Source: Rachicladosporium sp. CCFEE 5018
Lineage: Eukaryota > Ascomycota > Dothideomycetes > Cladosporiales > Cladosporiaceae
DNA: 64,000 bases
Direction: 5' to 3'
NCBI GenBank assembly: GCA_002077045.2
Contig: KZ111140.1
Span: 2,940,333 to 3,004,332 of the forward strand
Part shown: positions 1 to 11,823 of the stretch, piece by piece
Position numbering within the stretch: the stretch's first letter is position 1
Layout of the letters: each line of letters begins with the position of its first letter
Translations under genes and position numbers: made by a program
The notes under the pieces: model-generated
Databases searched by the model: none
The model's input: the letters and a program-made list of their open reading frames with translations, nothing else
What the model was told of the DNA's origin: nothing

Positions 1-305
1 ACAACCTTCAAACTCTTCTCCCGCGCGTTGATCTCCTCACTTCCCGCCTTACTTCGTCGTTCCATCTGACATTCCCGTATTCGCCGGTGCAGCTCCCTTA
101 GCTTACTTCTCTCCATCCCTTCGACGTCGATTGGAAATAGTGGATGACAGATGTAGACTGAGTCGAAAGGCTGAGTTGTGAAACTGCAATTGAGTTGATC
201 GTGAAAGATATGACCACGCCCGATGTCGTGTGCCTCGCCGTAGATGGTGAGCTCGTGAGTCGTGAAGCTATGAGCTGGGACTGTAATGTGACGACGAAAT
301 GCCAT
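1..305 (-). CDS. Unrecognised protein, N-terminal part (runs off the left edge)
   Basis: Reading from the ATG at 305 gives 101 codons with no stop up to the window edge, so the C-terminus is missing. The visible part starts with a polar segment containing several His and Thr residues and ends in a charged, probably helical stretch rich in Arg, Lys and Glu (about residues 70-100). I do not recognise a family. There is no obvious signal peptide or membrane segment. A GTGAGT-like donor and a CACACAG acceptor lie just upstream (about 310-350 on this strand), but they would enclose only 34 nt and do not join in frame, so the ATG at 305 is preferred. It is divergent from the multicopper oxidase. 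Confidence 0.5.
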   Translation of the reverse strand, partial: MAFRRHITVPAHSFTTHELTIYGEAHDIGRGHIFHDQLNCSFTTQPFDSVYICHPLFPIDVEGMERSKLRELHRRIRECQMERRSKAGSEEINAREKSLKV

Positions 306-2060
306 AGTGGAGTACTGTGTGAGGAAAGAAGAGCGATCATACACTCACAACATGACCTTAGGTCCGATGATTAGCGGAGACGAGGCGCTTATCTACGTGC
401 CAACTTTGTGCTGTCGTGAATGATGACTCGGGATCACAATGACGCCTGCAGTGCATCGACGCACAATATCATACGCCTTTGGTTTGTGCCTGCGTGGGAC
501 CTGCATGATGGCGATTATAGATGCACTGGAGAGTGTTCCCAGAGGCAAATTTCTGACGTGACTGTCTACACTGCATCGTGAAAGAAGCGAAAATCAAGGG
601 AGAATAGTCGCATGCCGTCCTTACTAGATTATCGAACAAACCTCGTAGCGTTCTGTGAAACATGTTCCGAGGTCTCCTCATAGTTGATGCGTTAGTCAAG
701 ATTTGAGCACGTATGAGCGCCCTCCGACGCTACGTACGCCATCTCGACTCACCCGACGAGAAGTAGTGAGAGTCGTAATCAACGCAAATGAGGCTTCCCA
801 CATCGTATGCAGCGTAGCAAGGTAGAGCCGCGTGAAGTCACATTATCAGCGGACCAGCAGTAAAGTGCAGCTGATCACTGCAGTGGCAGATCATGCTGGA
901 TGCCTGCGAAGAACTGGTCATATGGTGGCCTGATCGTTGGCTGATGGCAGAGTGGTAGTAGCGCATCCTTCGACGTGGCTTCTTGCCTTGCGGCCCGCTC
1001 TTGTTGGCGAACCTCAACGAACGGTCGCAGGTCGTTGTCAACCGTGACTCCACGTTACACCCAATATAAGCATGTCAGAGATAGACAGCCTGAGCATATT
1101 GAATGATGAGGTTCATGGAACATTGGAACCAGGTTGATGGGCTCCGCCGCCGTTGCCAAGATCTCAAGCGAACGCCTAAACTCTATTCCATTCTGCGCTA
1201 TTGGTCTGGACCCCATTTCTCGAAGGCTTTCTCCCGGTTTACACTCAGCCTTACTGCGCAGTCGCGTCTCGCAGAGTGTCTCGCGGAGTGCTCACAACGC
1301 GCTTCCTTCGACCCACCTTGAAGCAGACTCCATGTCAACGACTCTGCGTGATGCTTCAGCAGGGATCGCTGGCCTGCTTGGTGAACAGGGCTGCTCAAGA
1401 CACATGCACGTCGATCAAGATCTAACGCCACGAATATTGGGGCGTGTGAGGCGAACGGTAGTGCTTATTCTGGCCAGGCACAAGCGCATGTGCGACCAAG
1501 AAGCTTCCACCGCCTTTGTTCTGTAAGCTTCGGCAATAACTCCCAACAGTCGACCACATGCAGATCGCGTGGCTTTTGACGTGCCTAGACGTGGCACGAT
1601 ACGATGGTACTTTTTGTGCAGGATCTCGGAATCCACGAGCGCTAGTAGGTGATTCGTCGAGTCCCTGCGGCATTGAGCTATCGATTTCACTTAGCTATGT
1701 TGGCTTGGCCCCCGGACGTAAAAGCAACAGCTAAGGCTGCGGCTCTCTCGCTTGTTCACATGCATTACTGGCTGCTTAGAGTCGTGCGGCTATCCGACCT
1801 ATGCGCTGATCTGTCAGCCCACGCGAGCTAGTGTGTCCACATCGAGTGAGTCCGGATGCGCCGCACGAGGCTGGGCTTCAAAATGTGCCGAGCAGGAATA
1901 GCAATGCCACGATTTATCGAGACTGGTTTAGCCGTTGCAATGACCAACTCTGGACAAGCTGCACGCCGCACGTAAGCACCGTAAGTATGTCTCTCATCAT
2001 ATAAACCTTCCAGTATCTCTAGCGTCTAGCATCCTTAGCTTTCCACTATCAAGGTACATC
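306..2060. other. Intergenic region, no supported gene
   Basis: About 1.75 kb between the divergent partial gene and the multicopper oxidase. Several short ORFs of 60-130 codons occur on both strands, but none has recognisable motifs, splice structure or consistent codon use. The right end contains a TATA-type element just before the oxidase gene. I see no transposon ends or RNA gene. Confidence 0.5.
2000..2005 (+). promoter_or_regulatory. Putative TATA box of the multicopper oxidase gene
   Basis: The sequence TATAAA lies 56 nt upstream of the ATG at 2061, a usual position for a fungal TATA element given a short 5' UTR. A pyrimidine-rich tract follows it. Confidence 0.4.
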
Positions 2061-3985
2061 ATGTTTCATGTCTTGAGCAGGTCTGCGATCTATGGGTTGG
2101 CCGTCCTTGACTTTACAGCCGCCGCAAACTATAATTTGGACATCGGCTGGGTCAACACGAATCCTGATGGAAGGCAACCGCGGCCTGTGATCGCTGTCAA
2201 CGGCCGCTGGCCGAATCCCGAGATACGCGTGACGAAGGGCGAGACGATCTCCGTCAACGTCAAGAACAGTCTCGGAAACGAGTCTACAAGCTTGCACTGG
2301 CATGGTTTCTTCCAACGCGACAACAATCAGTACGATGGGCCTGTTGGCGTTACCCAATGTCCAATACCACCTGGTAGCTCCTATCGTTATGAAATCGAAG
2401 CGAAACGTCCCGGGACCTATTGGCTAGTCTCACCGAAGCATTGACACAAGGTTAGGGTTCTGATGGACTATTAGGTACCACTCGCACTCGGCAGGGCAGT
2501 CTGGAGATGGCCTTCGAGGTCCGCTGATCGTCGAGGACCCAGATTCGCCTTACGAAAACCTCATTGACGATGAGCTGCCGGTCATGACTCTGTCAGACTG
2601 GTATCATGACCAAATCCCGCCATTGATCGACTTCTACCAATCGACGACCGCAAATCCTGATGGTGGCGAGCCAGTGCCGTACTCGCTTCTGATGAACGAT
2701 GCGACCACTGCCCAATTCAAGGTGAAGACCAAGCGGACCTATCTCCTACGCATCATCAACGTGTCCGCGTTCGCCCAGGTCTTTCTTGCTATCGATCAGC
2801 ACAATATGACAGTAAGCTGCAGAGGCATAGGCTATGATAGGTATGCTTCCGAGACTGACTTGAATAGATCATCGAAGCCGATAGCGGCTACACTAAGCCT
2901 AGAACCGTGCAGCATCTTTACATTTCGACTGCTCAACGCTACTCGGTCCTCATCCACACTCACGACAAAGCTACGCAGAACTTTGCCATACTTGGCATGA
3001 TGGACACAGGCGCCTTCGACAACGTACCCAGCTACCTTGACTCCAATGTTACCGGGCATTTGGTCTACGACTCGAAGTTGCCTCTGCCGTCGTCTCCATC
3101 GATACCAGTGTGGCAACTCGTCGATGATCTTTCTCTAGAGCCTGTGCCGGCTCGGAAAGCACTTGGTCCTGTCGATCACAAGATCAATCTAGATCTCGAG
3201 TTCTTTACTGACTTCAACGAGAATCGTGCTGGCTTCAACGGTATCACATACGTACCACAGCTCGTGCCGACCTTGTACACCGTGCTGTCCGCGCCAAGTC
3301 AGCTCGTCCAGGATCCTAGAATTTATGGCAATCACTCCAACTCCTTTGTTCTCAAGAAGGACGAGATAGTCGAGGTTACGATTGTAAGCTTGCCTAAGAC
3401 ATATCATGACCAACCTCCATTGACTTCGATCCGCAGACCAACTCCGATGACGGATTCCACCCTTTGCACATACACGGTCACGCACCCCAAATCGTTTCAC
3501 GTACGACCGTGCCTGTCCCTGCCGGTGCTGTTGTTGACTCTAGTGGTATCACACACTCGGACAGCAACCCTATGAGACGTGATGTCTGGATGCTAGCGCC
3601 GAACGGAGCCACTACCATCCGCTTCAAGGCAGACAATCCTGGCGTCTGGCTTTTACACTGTCACAGTGAGTCGTAATCTGATCATGTTGAGAGACTCGTG
3701 CTGACTTTCTACTAGTGTCCTGGCATCGCAAGTTGACCCGTTCTCTGACATGATGAGCCTTACTGACTTTCTGTAGTGGATGCTGGCCTGTCAATGACGT
3801 TCATCGAGGCACCGAAGGCACTGCAAAACCAACAGTCTAGCATCGATCCGGCTATGAAGAGGCTGTGTGCCGCGCAGGGTATCTCTACAGCGGGCAATGC
3901 TGGTGGGAATAGCAAGGACTGGCTTGATCTTTCGAATGCGCCGATGACGGCCACGGGCAGACATGGGGCACTGTACCCTCAATGA
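2061..3985 (+). CDS. Secreted multicopper oxidase (Fet3/Abr1/laccase type)
   Basis: Six exons fit: 2061-2422, 2475-2811, 2868-3383, 3437-3665, 3716-3727 and 3777-3985, giving 554 aa. All four copper-ligand motifs are present: HWHG and YHSH near the N-terminus (the second is rebuilt across intron 1), HPLHIHGH in exon 4, and HCH...WHLDAGLS assembled from exons 4, 5 and 6. A short hydrophobic N-terminus suggests secretion. There is no C-terminal membrane helix, so it is not a membrane-anchored Fet3 ferroxidase; Abr1-type melanin oxidases or other secreted Fet3-like oxidases are closer guesses. Introns 1 and 5 use GC donors and exon 5 is only 12 nt, which would break most automatic models. The family couples four one-electron substrate oxidations to reduction of O2 to water; the substrate cannot be read from sequence. 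Confidence 0.88.
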
Positions 3986-4278
3986 GCATATGACAGTATT
4001 CACTTTTTACACAGGTCGACATGCCCGTCGTGTCTCGATCTGATGATGCTCTGCTTGGCATGTAGCGTCCGTTCGAACGAATAGTCAGCGAGATCTGTAG
4101 ACTGTCGCATGTTCTAATGCCTCAGCGGTCTTGGCGCTCACGTGGCAGCGCGTTGCACGCTAGCGATTAAGCTTCACTAAACCCCACGTCGCCTGCCGAA
4201 GCACTTCTGCCCGATGTGAGACCATACGACCCACAAACCTTACTGCCTGCTTGCCAAACCTCATGTTCAACGCCTGCT

Positions 4279-7200
4279 ATGGCATCTGTGGTGGAGGGCA
4301 GTATGGGGAGTACTTCGTTGGACTTCTCACTGTTGCAGCAACAACTACTAGAGGTAAGTGCACAATATGTGACCTGTGCGTGTACGACGCTACTGACGCA
4401 ACTATCCCTGCAGCATCATCAACATGAACCTTCTTTGGCGGCCTCAGAACATCGATCTGCGATGGCGCTTTTGCCTGAGGCGACCGTTGAGTCTGTCAAT
4501 CATCAGGATGACACTGATGTACGCCGTCGGCGAGACGGTACCGACGCGGGTGGCGAAGAGATCGCAGAGACCCTAGATGTGGCCGAGACGACGATAACAT
4601 CGCGTCTGCCACGCTTGATCGCCAGTCAGAGCGCGCCACCGACCACAGATGTCGACAATATGGCAGCGCATATCTCATCGCAGCGCTCATGGCGGACTAT
4701 GAGGCGGGCCATCTCGCTACACGGCGACGAGTATGGCGATACGCAATCAGACTCGCAGATGGTACGGGACTTCACGGAGTCTATATCGCACGCCAACGTC
4801 ACTTCCAAGAAGGTGGTCTTCAACTACAGTGCAGACATATCGCCCGGGGAGAACACATACAACACTTTGGCCCATGTGGAGGCGGTAAACGACCTTGGCC
4901 AAGATGAGAGCGATCTCGTGGATCTTGAGAATGCACTGCCACCGCCAACTTCGCCTGGCGGCAGGTCGACAACTTCCGACATCGAGGAGGAGCTTCTTAA
5001 AGGGCCAGAAACACAGTCACAGCTTGTTAGTGGCAGTGCCGTACCCGGAGACCGCTTCCCAAACACGCCTTCACTCGCTGGGCACAAGCGGCGCCGAAGC
5101 GGAGAGTTGCTGACCTCAGAGCCTGGGACTTCTAAGAAGACTCCCGGTTTCTCCCAGGTCTTTGGCTTCCAATCGAAAGCGCCTGCTATCTCCGCAACGC
5201 AACTTTTCGCGCAGACCCAAGCGCCCTCCTCTCCTATGCCAAATGCTCCGCGATCTGATCCCGTGCTCACGCGCCCATCGCCTGGGGCGGAGCGGCCACA
5301 GCTATACTCCTCGCCTGGCATGTTCAATTCATCGCCCGCCTTGACTATGCATCAGACATCAATATTCCTTGCGAATGAGCCGAGAGAACAATACACAAGT
5401 ATGCGCGAGTCGCAGGAGCGGCGTGCTGCTCGTATACGGCGAGAGGAAGAGCTAAAGAGGCTGTATGCGCTCAATGGCAATGATGAAGAGTTGGAAGACG
5501 AACACGAGTACGATGCAGACACGCAGCAGCGAAGACTGGAGAGCAAGCGCTTACAGAAGGTCCTCAGCGACCAAGCGATGGCGAGCTGGAACGCATTAGG
5601 AGCCCCTATGCGACCCGGATCACGTCCTTCGTCAAGTAGGAAGACGACAGCCACTATTGACCTGGTCACGCCAGCGACAACGAGGAAGAACGTGCAATTT
5701 GAGCTATCAGATGGTGAGAACGAGACGGACGAGGAACAGGAAGAGATTGGATTGCCGATTGAAGTTGAGGATGCACATGACGGCGAAGGGGTGCTTGGTG
5801 AAGAGGAACATACAAGTGAGAATGGAGACGATGTATACGATGAGTTCGGGGAGACAGTTTTGAGAAGTCAGCGAGATCCCGATGACATTGATGACACTGA
5901 CGTACTCATGGAGGAAGAACAGCCAATGGAGTTGTTTGAGGACGCGGCGTTGCAGAAGGGAGTGGGACGGGACAAGGGACGCTTACAGCCTGTTGACGGG
6001 AATTACGTTCTGCCAGCGGCGACGGCAATCACGACCACACAGCTGTCAGCCATTGCTGACTCTCAACCTGACCGCCTGGCAAAGCCCCGTATGACACCTT
6101 CGGACGGACCCGCAGGCAGTGCACAAATCTCCTCCTTCGTGCCTGGGTCGCAGTATGCTGGCGCAGCGGAACAGTCTGGCTCTCAACACCCGATGCGGAT
6201 CCCGGACTCTACGAACAGGCCTGCTTCACCCCAGCTCGTCCTGTCGCGGAAGGCAAGTGATTTAAGCAAAGTTCCGTCTAGTCCGCCCGTACTTACAAGT
6301 GGCCGCAAGATCGACTTTCCCGAGGCCATGCACTCTCTTCTAGTGACGACTCCCGCTCGACCAGTGACACGCGATCGTGCCAGTGATGGTCTCACCGAGG
6401 TGCCCGAGAGGGACATGCCAGAAGCCGGCGACAGCGACGCAACGAAGGCCACATCGATCTTCGAGACTGCTGCAGAGACTAACGATGTACACATGTTCTC
6501 CACAGCGCCAACCCATTTCTCATCGCAACCTACGCCACTCAAGCCTAGTCTGATCAAGCAGCTCTCCAGAGCTTCTGCATCACAGCAAAGTAGCATGCCC
6601 ACGCCCCTCAAGGCTGCGGGAGTACGCCGATTTGCGGATATCGTTGCCGATCCGTCCCCTGCTGGTGCCAGGAGCGCTGTGGATTTCGAAGCTCTCATGG
6701 GTGATGTGTTTACTGCGGCTGATCAAGAGTACACCGATCTCCTGTCAAGTCCACAAGACGTGCAGCCTGCAAAGAAGCGGAAGCTGGCGCCTCGTATATC
6801 GTCAAGGAGGGCGACCAGGCAGCTGTCTGCGGTAATGGCAGGCGAGCAAGATGCCGGACCTCCCACCGCTGTGTCATCCGAGAAGTCAGTGACCGTGGCC
6901 AAGCACCAAATACAAGAACAGCACGGAACTCAGCCTACAGCGATTCCTCAGCCGCCGACATCTTCGTTGCTCTCCTCGCCACCTGCGTCAGCAATACCCG
7001 TCCACACTTCAGCCGTTTCATTGAGCGAAGCTCACACACTGCCAGCAAGCACGCCAGATGATAGTCGACCTCCTGGCACTCCCGAGAGCACGAGACGGCG
7101 CGAGCAAGAAGGCGCGAACGCAGCAAGCCAACTCCTGGCTCGGCGTGGCTCGCGGAACGGCAAAGTGACTAAGCTTAGTGGGACTGGACGCAAGACTGCT

Positions 7201-8931
7201 GTTTCGCGCATGCTGAGTGAACAAGCAAACCCGGCAAAAGTACTCACGAGACCAATCGCGCCACATGCACCACCCGAGGCTCGTGAAGGGAGTGACAGTG
7301 ATGGAACGAGGACCACCACCGGTGATACTGATACTATCGAGAACAACGACCATGCAATGACCGACGTTCAGCCAGATACGAAGGATTCTCCGAAAGCTGC
7401 GACGGTCGAGCTGCCAGCGGTACAGGTGACTCATCGTGTCCTGGCCCTGTTCCGATTGGGCAAGTACAACGCATACTACCCTGGCACGTGGTTGGAGTCA
7501 ACGGCAGATGGAAGCACTCACCATGTACGCTTCGATGACCAGACTGAGCTGTGGGTAAATGCCCGAGAAGTTCGCGCACTCGACTTCAGGATCGGCGATA
7601 CCGTCAAAGTGGACTTCACGGGCTTTGCTGGCAAGAGCTGGCTGGTTCAAGATTACGGTCGGTTCGCGGTATCGGCGAAGGATCGCGAGAACGGCACCGA
7701 TGTTTACGACCACGTCACACTTAAAGTCCAGTCGAGAGCAGCTACCCGTAACAGCATGGCTGCTAATGGCTCCTTGGTTGTAGGCGAAGGGAAGCTTAAG
7801 GAAATTCTGATCACCAACATCAAGTTACCTCACAGCTTGTTCTCTCAGCTTGACGCTCGCATATTTACGCCACCGACCTCCGACGTTAGAATCCAAACTA
7901 GGCTGGGAACTCCTACGACTAGTGAACACACCTCAGCGTCGACAACGCCGACATCTCGCTCGCGCCGTACGGGCGTGTCAGCATTGAAGTCTGCCGGTCT
8001 GCAGACTTCGCGGCTGCGAGGAGGCTCTATTGCGTCCTGCATCGGTCGTACCAGCATGGGCATGTTCTCTGGCATGGCATTCGCTATCTCCTATGCGCAC
8101 AACGAAGCTGAGAAGGCTGAGATCACGCGCCTCACCCGCCAACATGGCGGTCAGATACTCGAGGATGGTTTCGACGGACTGTTCGCTTCGCCTCTCCTAG
8201 ATGAGCCTAGCACACCATTGAAACGTTCTCCGAAGAAGCCGATGAGTACACCAGGATCGGCTTTGCGACTAAAGCCTCAGTTCGCGGATCTTGGCTTCGT
8301 TGCTCTAATCGCAGACAAGCATAGTCGCAGAGCAAAGTATGTACAAGCTCTGTCACTCGGAATACCTACACTGCATGGCCGATGGGTGCTCGACAGTGTT
8401 GCACAGGCACCTAAAGCTGCGGACCCAACCTCTTGGACTCGCTATCTCCTTCCTGCTGGCGAGTCGGCCTATCTCAGCGGGGTCGTACGCTCACGCACGC
8501 TCTCACCTTATGTAGCCAGCACTGCACGCTTCGCCGACACACTGATCGCACGCGACTTACTCCTTGACGGTGCTGGCGTGTTGCTTGTAGCCTCCAAGAA
8601 GAGCAAGGCCACTTGGGAACGTCGTAGGACCTACGCTTTTCTGACTCTTGCCATTGGAGCTGGTCATGTGCAGCGCGTCAGCGATCTGAAAGAGGCCAAG
8701 GCACTGCTTGCTAGCGATCCCGGCAAGTGGAGCTGGGTATATGTCGACGATGAGAAAGTCAATGAAGCCGCTGAAGTGCTGTTCGGGAAGAGTGGAGTCA
8801 AGCGGAAGAGAGACGACACTGGCACGAAGAAGAAGGCGCAGGCAGTACTGAGTGCAGGTGCTGGTGTGGTAAGGGTTGTTGGCGACGAGTTCGTTGTGCA
8901 GAGTCTGATCTTGGGCGGGCTCGTGGAGTAG
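4279..8931 (+). CDS. Rad9/Crb2/53BP1-type DNA damage checkpoint mediator
   Basis: A large ORF with one in-frame 60-nt intron (4354-4413: GTAAGT donor, CTGAC branch point, CAG acceptor), giving about 1530 aa. The long N-terminal part is low-complexity, with many Ser/Thr-Pro and Ser/Thr-Gln sites, as in Rad9/Crb2, where CDK and ATR/ATM-type kinases act. A Tudor-like segment (about 7435-7720, starting near the VLALFRLGKYNAYYPG stretch) should read methylated histone H4. The last ~290 residues form a tandem BRCT pair, with a typical Trp in the HGRWVLDS motif. The frame is open upstream to a GTG at 4216, but the first ATG is at 4279. The family scaffolds Rad53/Chk1 activation at damaged chromatin in the nucleus. 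It is convergent with the transporter gene downstream. Confidence 0.85.
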   Translation: MASVVEGSMGSTSLDFSLLQQQLLEVSAQYVTCACTTLLTQLSLQHHQHEPSLAASEHRSAMALLPEATVESVNHQDDTDVRRRRDGTDAGGEEIAETLDVAETTITSRLPRLIASQSAPPTTDVDNMAAHISSQRSWRTMRRAISLHGDEYGDTQSDSQMVRDFTESISHANVTSKKVVFNYSADISPGENTYNTLAHVEAVNDLGQDESDLVDLENALPPPTSPGGRSTTSDIEEELLKGPETQSQLVSGSAVPGDRFPNTPSLAGHKRRRSGELLTSEPGTSKKTPGFSQVFGFQSKAPAISATQLFAQTQAPSSPMPNAPRSDPVLTRPSPGAERPQLYSSPGMFNSSPALTMHQTSIFLANEPREQYTSMRESQERRAARIRREEELKRLYALNGNDEELEDEHEYDADTQQRRLESKRLQKVLSDQAMASWNALGAPMRPGSRPSSSRKTTATIDLVTPATTRKNVQFELSDGENETDEEQEEIGLPIEVEDAHDGEGVLGEEEHTSENGDDVYDEFGETVLRSQRDPDDIDDTDVLMEEEQPMELFEDAALQKGVGRDKGRLQPVDGNYVLPAATAITTTQLSAIADSQPDRLAKPRMTPSDGPAGSAQISSFVPGSQYAGAAEQSGSQHPMRIPDSTNRPASPQLVLSRKASDLSKVPSSPPVLTSGRKIDFPEAMHSLLVTTPARPVTRDRASDGLTEVPERDMPEAGDSDATKATSIFETAAETNDVHMFSTAPTHFSSQPTPLKPSLIKQLSRASASQQSSMPTPLKAAGVRRFADIVADPSPAGARSAVDFEALMGDVFTAADQEYTDLLSSPQDVQPAKKRKLAPRISSRRATRQLSAVMAGEQDAGPPTAVSSEKSVTVAKHQIQEQHGTQPTAIPQPPTSSLLSSPPASAIPVHTSAVSLSEAHTLPASTPDDSRPPGTPESTRRREQEGANAASQLLARRGSRNGKVTKLSGTGRKTAVSRMLSEQANPAKVLTRPIAPHAPPEAREGSDSDGTRTTTGDTDTIENNDHAMTDVQPDTKDSPKAATVELPAVQVTHRVLALFRLGKYNAYYPGTWLESTADGSTHHVRFDDQTELWVNAREVRALDFRIGDTVKVDFTGFAGKSWLVQDYGRFAVSAKDRENGTDVYDHVTLKVQSRAATRNSMAANGSLVVGEGKLKEILITNIKLPHSLFSQLDARIFTPPTSDVRIQTRLGTPTTSEHTSASTTPTSRSRRTGVSALKSAGLQTSRLRGGSIASCIGRTSMGMFSGMAFAISYAHNEAEKAEITRLTRQHGGQILEDGFDGLFASPLLDEPSTPLKRSPKKPMSTPGSALRLKPQFADLGFVALIADKHSRRAKYVQALSLGIPTLHGRWVLDSVAQAPKAADPTSWTRYLLPAGESAYLSGVVRSRTLSPYVASTARFADTLIARDLLLDGAGVLLVASKKSKATWERRRTYAFLTLAIGAGHVQRVSDLKEAKALLASDPGKWSWVYVDDEKVNEAAEVLFGKSGVKRKRDDTGTKKKAQAVLSAGAGVVRVVGDEFVVQSLILGGLVE

Positions 8932-9525
8932 CAGGATCGCGAGGCAGTTGGCTGTAGCAGGAGTGACGATTGGGTATGTGATGTAATTAGCCGTATACCC
9001 ATATAAGCTACGTTCAGAGTCAGAGTCATAGCTATGAACGTGATCGCCTCTACCTTGACACTACTACAGAGGGATCGGCTGCTAGCGCGAGTCATGTCGA
9101 CTAACTTATTAGCGGACCACTTTGCTCCTCGCGCCACCTTCGCGCTTGTTCAAAATGTCTTGAACCTCATCACTCGCATCCATAAAACTTATGCATTGGC
9201 CTCATGTGGGTGATACGGCTGTCGGACATGCTGGCTTCTCACACGCTTTCTGGACAACACTATGAGACCGACGGGATTGCAGCGCGTGCGACGCTGGCAC
9301 CTTACGGCATCCGCGATTAGAGTCGACACATTAACAGGACCAATAAACCTGGCTCACAATGCTACGATTTACACTGTGGAAGCCCGTCAAAACGCCGATG
9401 AGACACCGCTCGATAAGCATTGATAACGAGGTCAATTAGAATTCATGATCGAATATACATGCGCAATCATACATGAACAGGAGCTCGAACAGTGGGAATC
9501 ATGCTTCAGATGGCCGAAGCATCCA
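8932..9525. other. Intergenic region between convergent genes
   Basis: About 590 nt between the stop of the Rad9-like gene and the stop of the transporter on the opposite strand. It should hold both 3' UTRs. I see no further gene or repeat in it. Confidence 0.5.
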
Positions 9526-11641
9526 TTAGACCTTGACATCGACATGCGTACTATGGCCCTTCTCGATCGCGGAGTAGTTCTCTCCCCCCACGATTGCTTC
9601 CCCAGCCTCGATAACTTTATCACCGAATGATGCTGCGATCTCTTCCAAAGTCTTACCATTTGCTGTAGCGCCGCTGACGGCAAAGTCAGTATTGCCCTAT
9701 CATTTGCGAGTAATCCATCTTGCCTGGACTCACTTTCACTGCCACAGATCAGTAATCCATTCGTAATGTGAGGATGCAATGGGGAGACTTACGGGAAGAA
9801 CATGTAGACGATGACGAGGTAACAAGCACAACATGCGACGAACACGTAGTAGTAGTTCTCGTGGATGTTGGCGAACGCGGTTGGTCCGGCTAGGGTGACT
9901 ATGGCAGTGTCAGAACTGCTCCACGCCTGACAAGAAGAGGGATGGAAGACATACTGCCCACATTGACCACATAGTGTGCGACTGCTGACAGTCCCACCAT
10001 CCTACTGCGAATGGACATGGGCACCACTTCTGCTCCATACAGCCAAGTCACGCTGTTGATCAGAGCATCTGGCTAGAGGTCAGCTGGATCCAGTCACAAG
10101 GATTTTGGGATCCCGCGTACAGTAGCAGATCACGAAGACAAAGATGCCAACGACAGCAAAGGCTTTGCCGACCTTATTGTTGGTATACTGGAATTCTCGT
10201 TGCATTACTGCGCAGTAGATCTCGGTGACGATCACGCACGAGAGGCCCGCGAGTAGCATCCTGCGAAAAATCAGCATCACTTACCTACGTGGGCTTGAAG
10301 TACTGACTTTCTGCGACCCCATCGATCAGGGAGATAGTTGATTGCAATAACGTTCGATACAAATGCGCAGGTCCCCCAAACAGCGGCAAGCGCAAGGATC
10401 GTTTGCGCCTCGATGCCTAAAGATTTGTAGAGTGTAGCTGCATCCCGTGGTCAACAGAACCCTCGACATGAGTAGTGAAGGAAGCTCACTTTGATAGTAC
10501 TGCAGGCAATTAGTCGAAGTTCAGGATCCGCAAAAGAGCAATGGACTTACTTGGATTACGTTCACTCCGGTCACACACGTCAAAATCTGGACAGCTATGC
10601 AGCTAGCGACCGGTCAGCGTACGCGGCCATGAGCATAATCTTGGAGAACTCACACAGCCACACGTCGCCGGTACAGCTTGAACATTTCACCGAACGTCAA
10701 TATCTTTCTCTGCATCTCATACTCGATCTGCGCATGCATGATGCCAAATTCCCGCTGTACTTCTTCCGACTCGAGGTCGTTGCGAATGCGAGCAAACACA
10801 TGCTTTGCTTCGTCGACCTTACCTTTCTGGACCAGCTGGCGTGGACTGTCGGGCATGTATGTGGATAATCCGATGAACAAGATGATCCCCCATGGTAGCT
10901 GCATTGCCAGCGGTAGACGCCATTGGATCGCACCATATGGCGCATAGCCGCATGCGTAGCCGACCCAGTTGGCGGTCATGGTGCCAGAGGAGAGACCGAC
11001 TCCGCCTAAGCCGCCTATGAATCCACGTGTCTTTGGACTAGAGATCTCGGAGAGGTACACTGGGACTGTACCACTGATTGCGCTGTTGAAGGACTACGTC
11101 AGCTCTTTTGATCCACGAACAGCCCTGGGTCGCTCTATCGTACCCTACAGCAATTCCCGCCAGGATACGGCCGACCAGGAACATAGGTATGCTTTGTGCG
11201 GCTGCCTGGACGATGCATCCTATAGTGACCAGAATGCAACAAAGCTGCATGAAGCGTTTGCGGCCGAGACGATCTGCTATCAGAATCTGGAACACAGCTC
11301 CGATTGCTTCTCCGGCGATGTAGGTCGAGACCACCTGCAACAGTTGTCAACACATGCGAGGCTTTTCCCAGGAAAAGATCATCGTACCGCTCCTGTGATG
11401 CCATTTGACGGATTACCCATGTAGGCCCTCCAGCTCGGGTGTGCAATCGCTGAGGACGTTAGGACGTTCGCCTGTTCAAACTGTACTATGCACTTACTCG
11501 TGGTCGCGATCCCGGTGTCGAATCCCTGAGAGTTACATATCAGCGAGCTGCAGCGCGTACACCGAGCATGTAGCGTACATAGAGAAAGGTGCCGATCGAG
11601 GCTGTTATGCCGACGATCAGCGCGAATCGGTCTTCGAACAT
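9526..11641 (-). CDS. MFS sugar-type transporter
   Basis: Twelve exons fit: 11579-11641, 11498-11525, 11388-11449, 11144-11334, 10654-11082, 10551-10602, 10490-10499, 10308-10437, 10121-10260, 9955-10068, 9793-9898 and 9526-9673, giving 490 aa. Hallmarks of the sugar porter family are visible: GFDTG in helix 1, ADRLGRKR after helix 2, GRILAGIAVG before the YLSEIS motif, PDSPR at the end of the first half, GVNVIQYYQ in helix 7, DRWGRRK, and a C-terminal GKTLEEI. Exon 7 is only 10 nt. Residues just upstream of the ATG (SKEHISR) resemble family N-termini, so an extra 5' exon cannot be excluded. It shares a divergent promoter with the aldolase gene, including two CGG-N12-CCG elements. The likely role is plasma-membrane import of the cluster's sugar or sugar-acid substrate (inference). 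Confidence 0.85.
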
Positions 11642-11823
11642 TCTCGATATGTGTTCTTTTGAGTAACACGATACTGGAGGTTCGGCGCAAATTCAACGTC
11701 GAGAGTGATCGCGCATCAGGCACGCTGTCTCGCGCAGCAGTGGATGCGCCAGCTGTGAAGTCCGCGGTTGCGAATACTAATGGACTCGCTTGCACAGGTG
11801 TCGCATGCGCCAGCCAAGATCTA

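Noticed and set aside
1134..1831. Overlapping ORFs of 60-130 codons upstream of the multicopper oxidase
   Set aside because: Overlapping on both strands with no motif or preferred frame; typical chance ORFs in GC-rich fungal DNA.
4216..4278. Start of the Rad9-like gene at 4216
   Set aside because: The codon there is GTG. The first in-frame ATG is at 4279, and the extra residues show no conservation I recognise.
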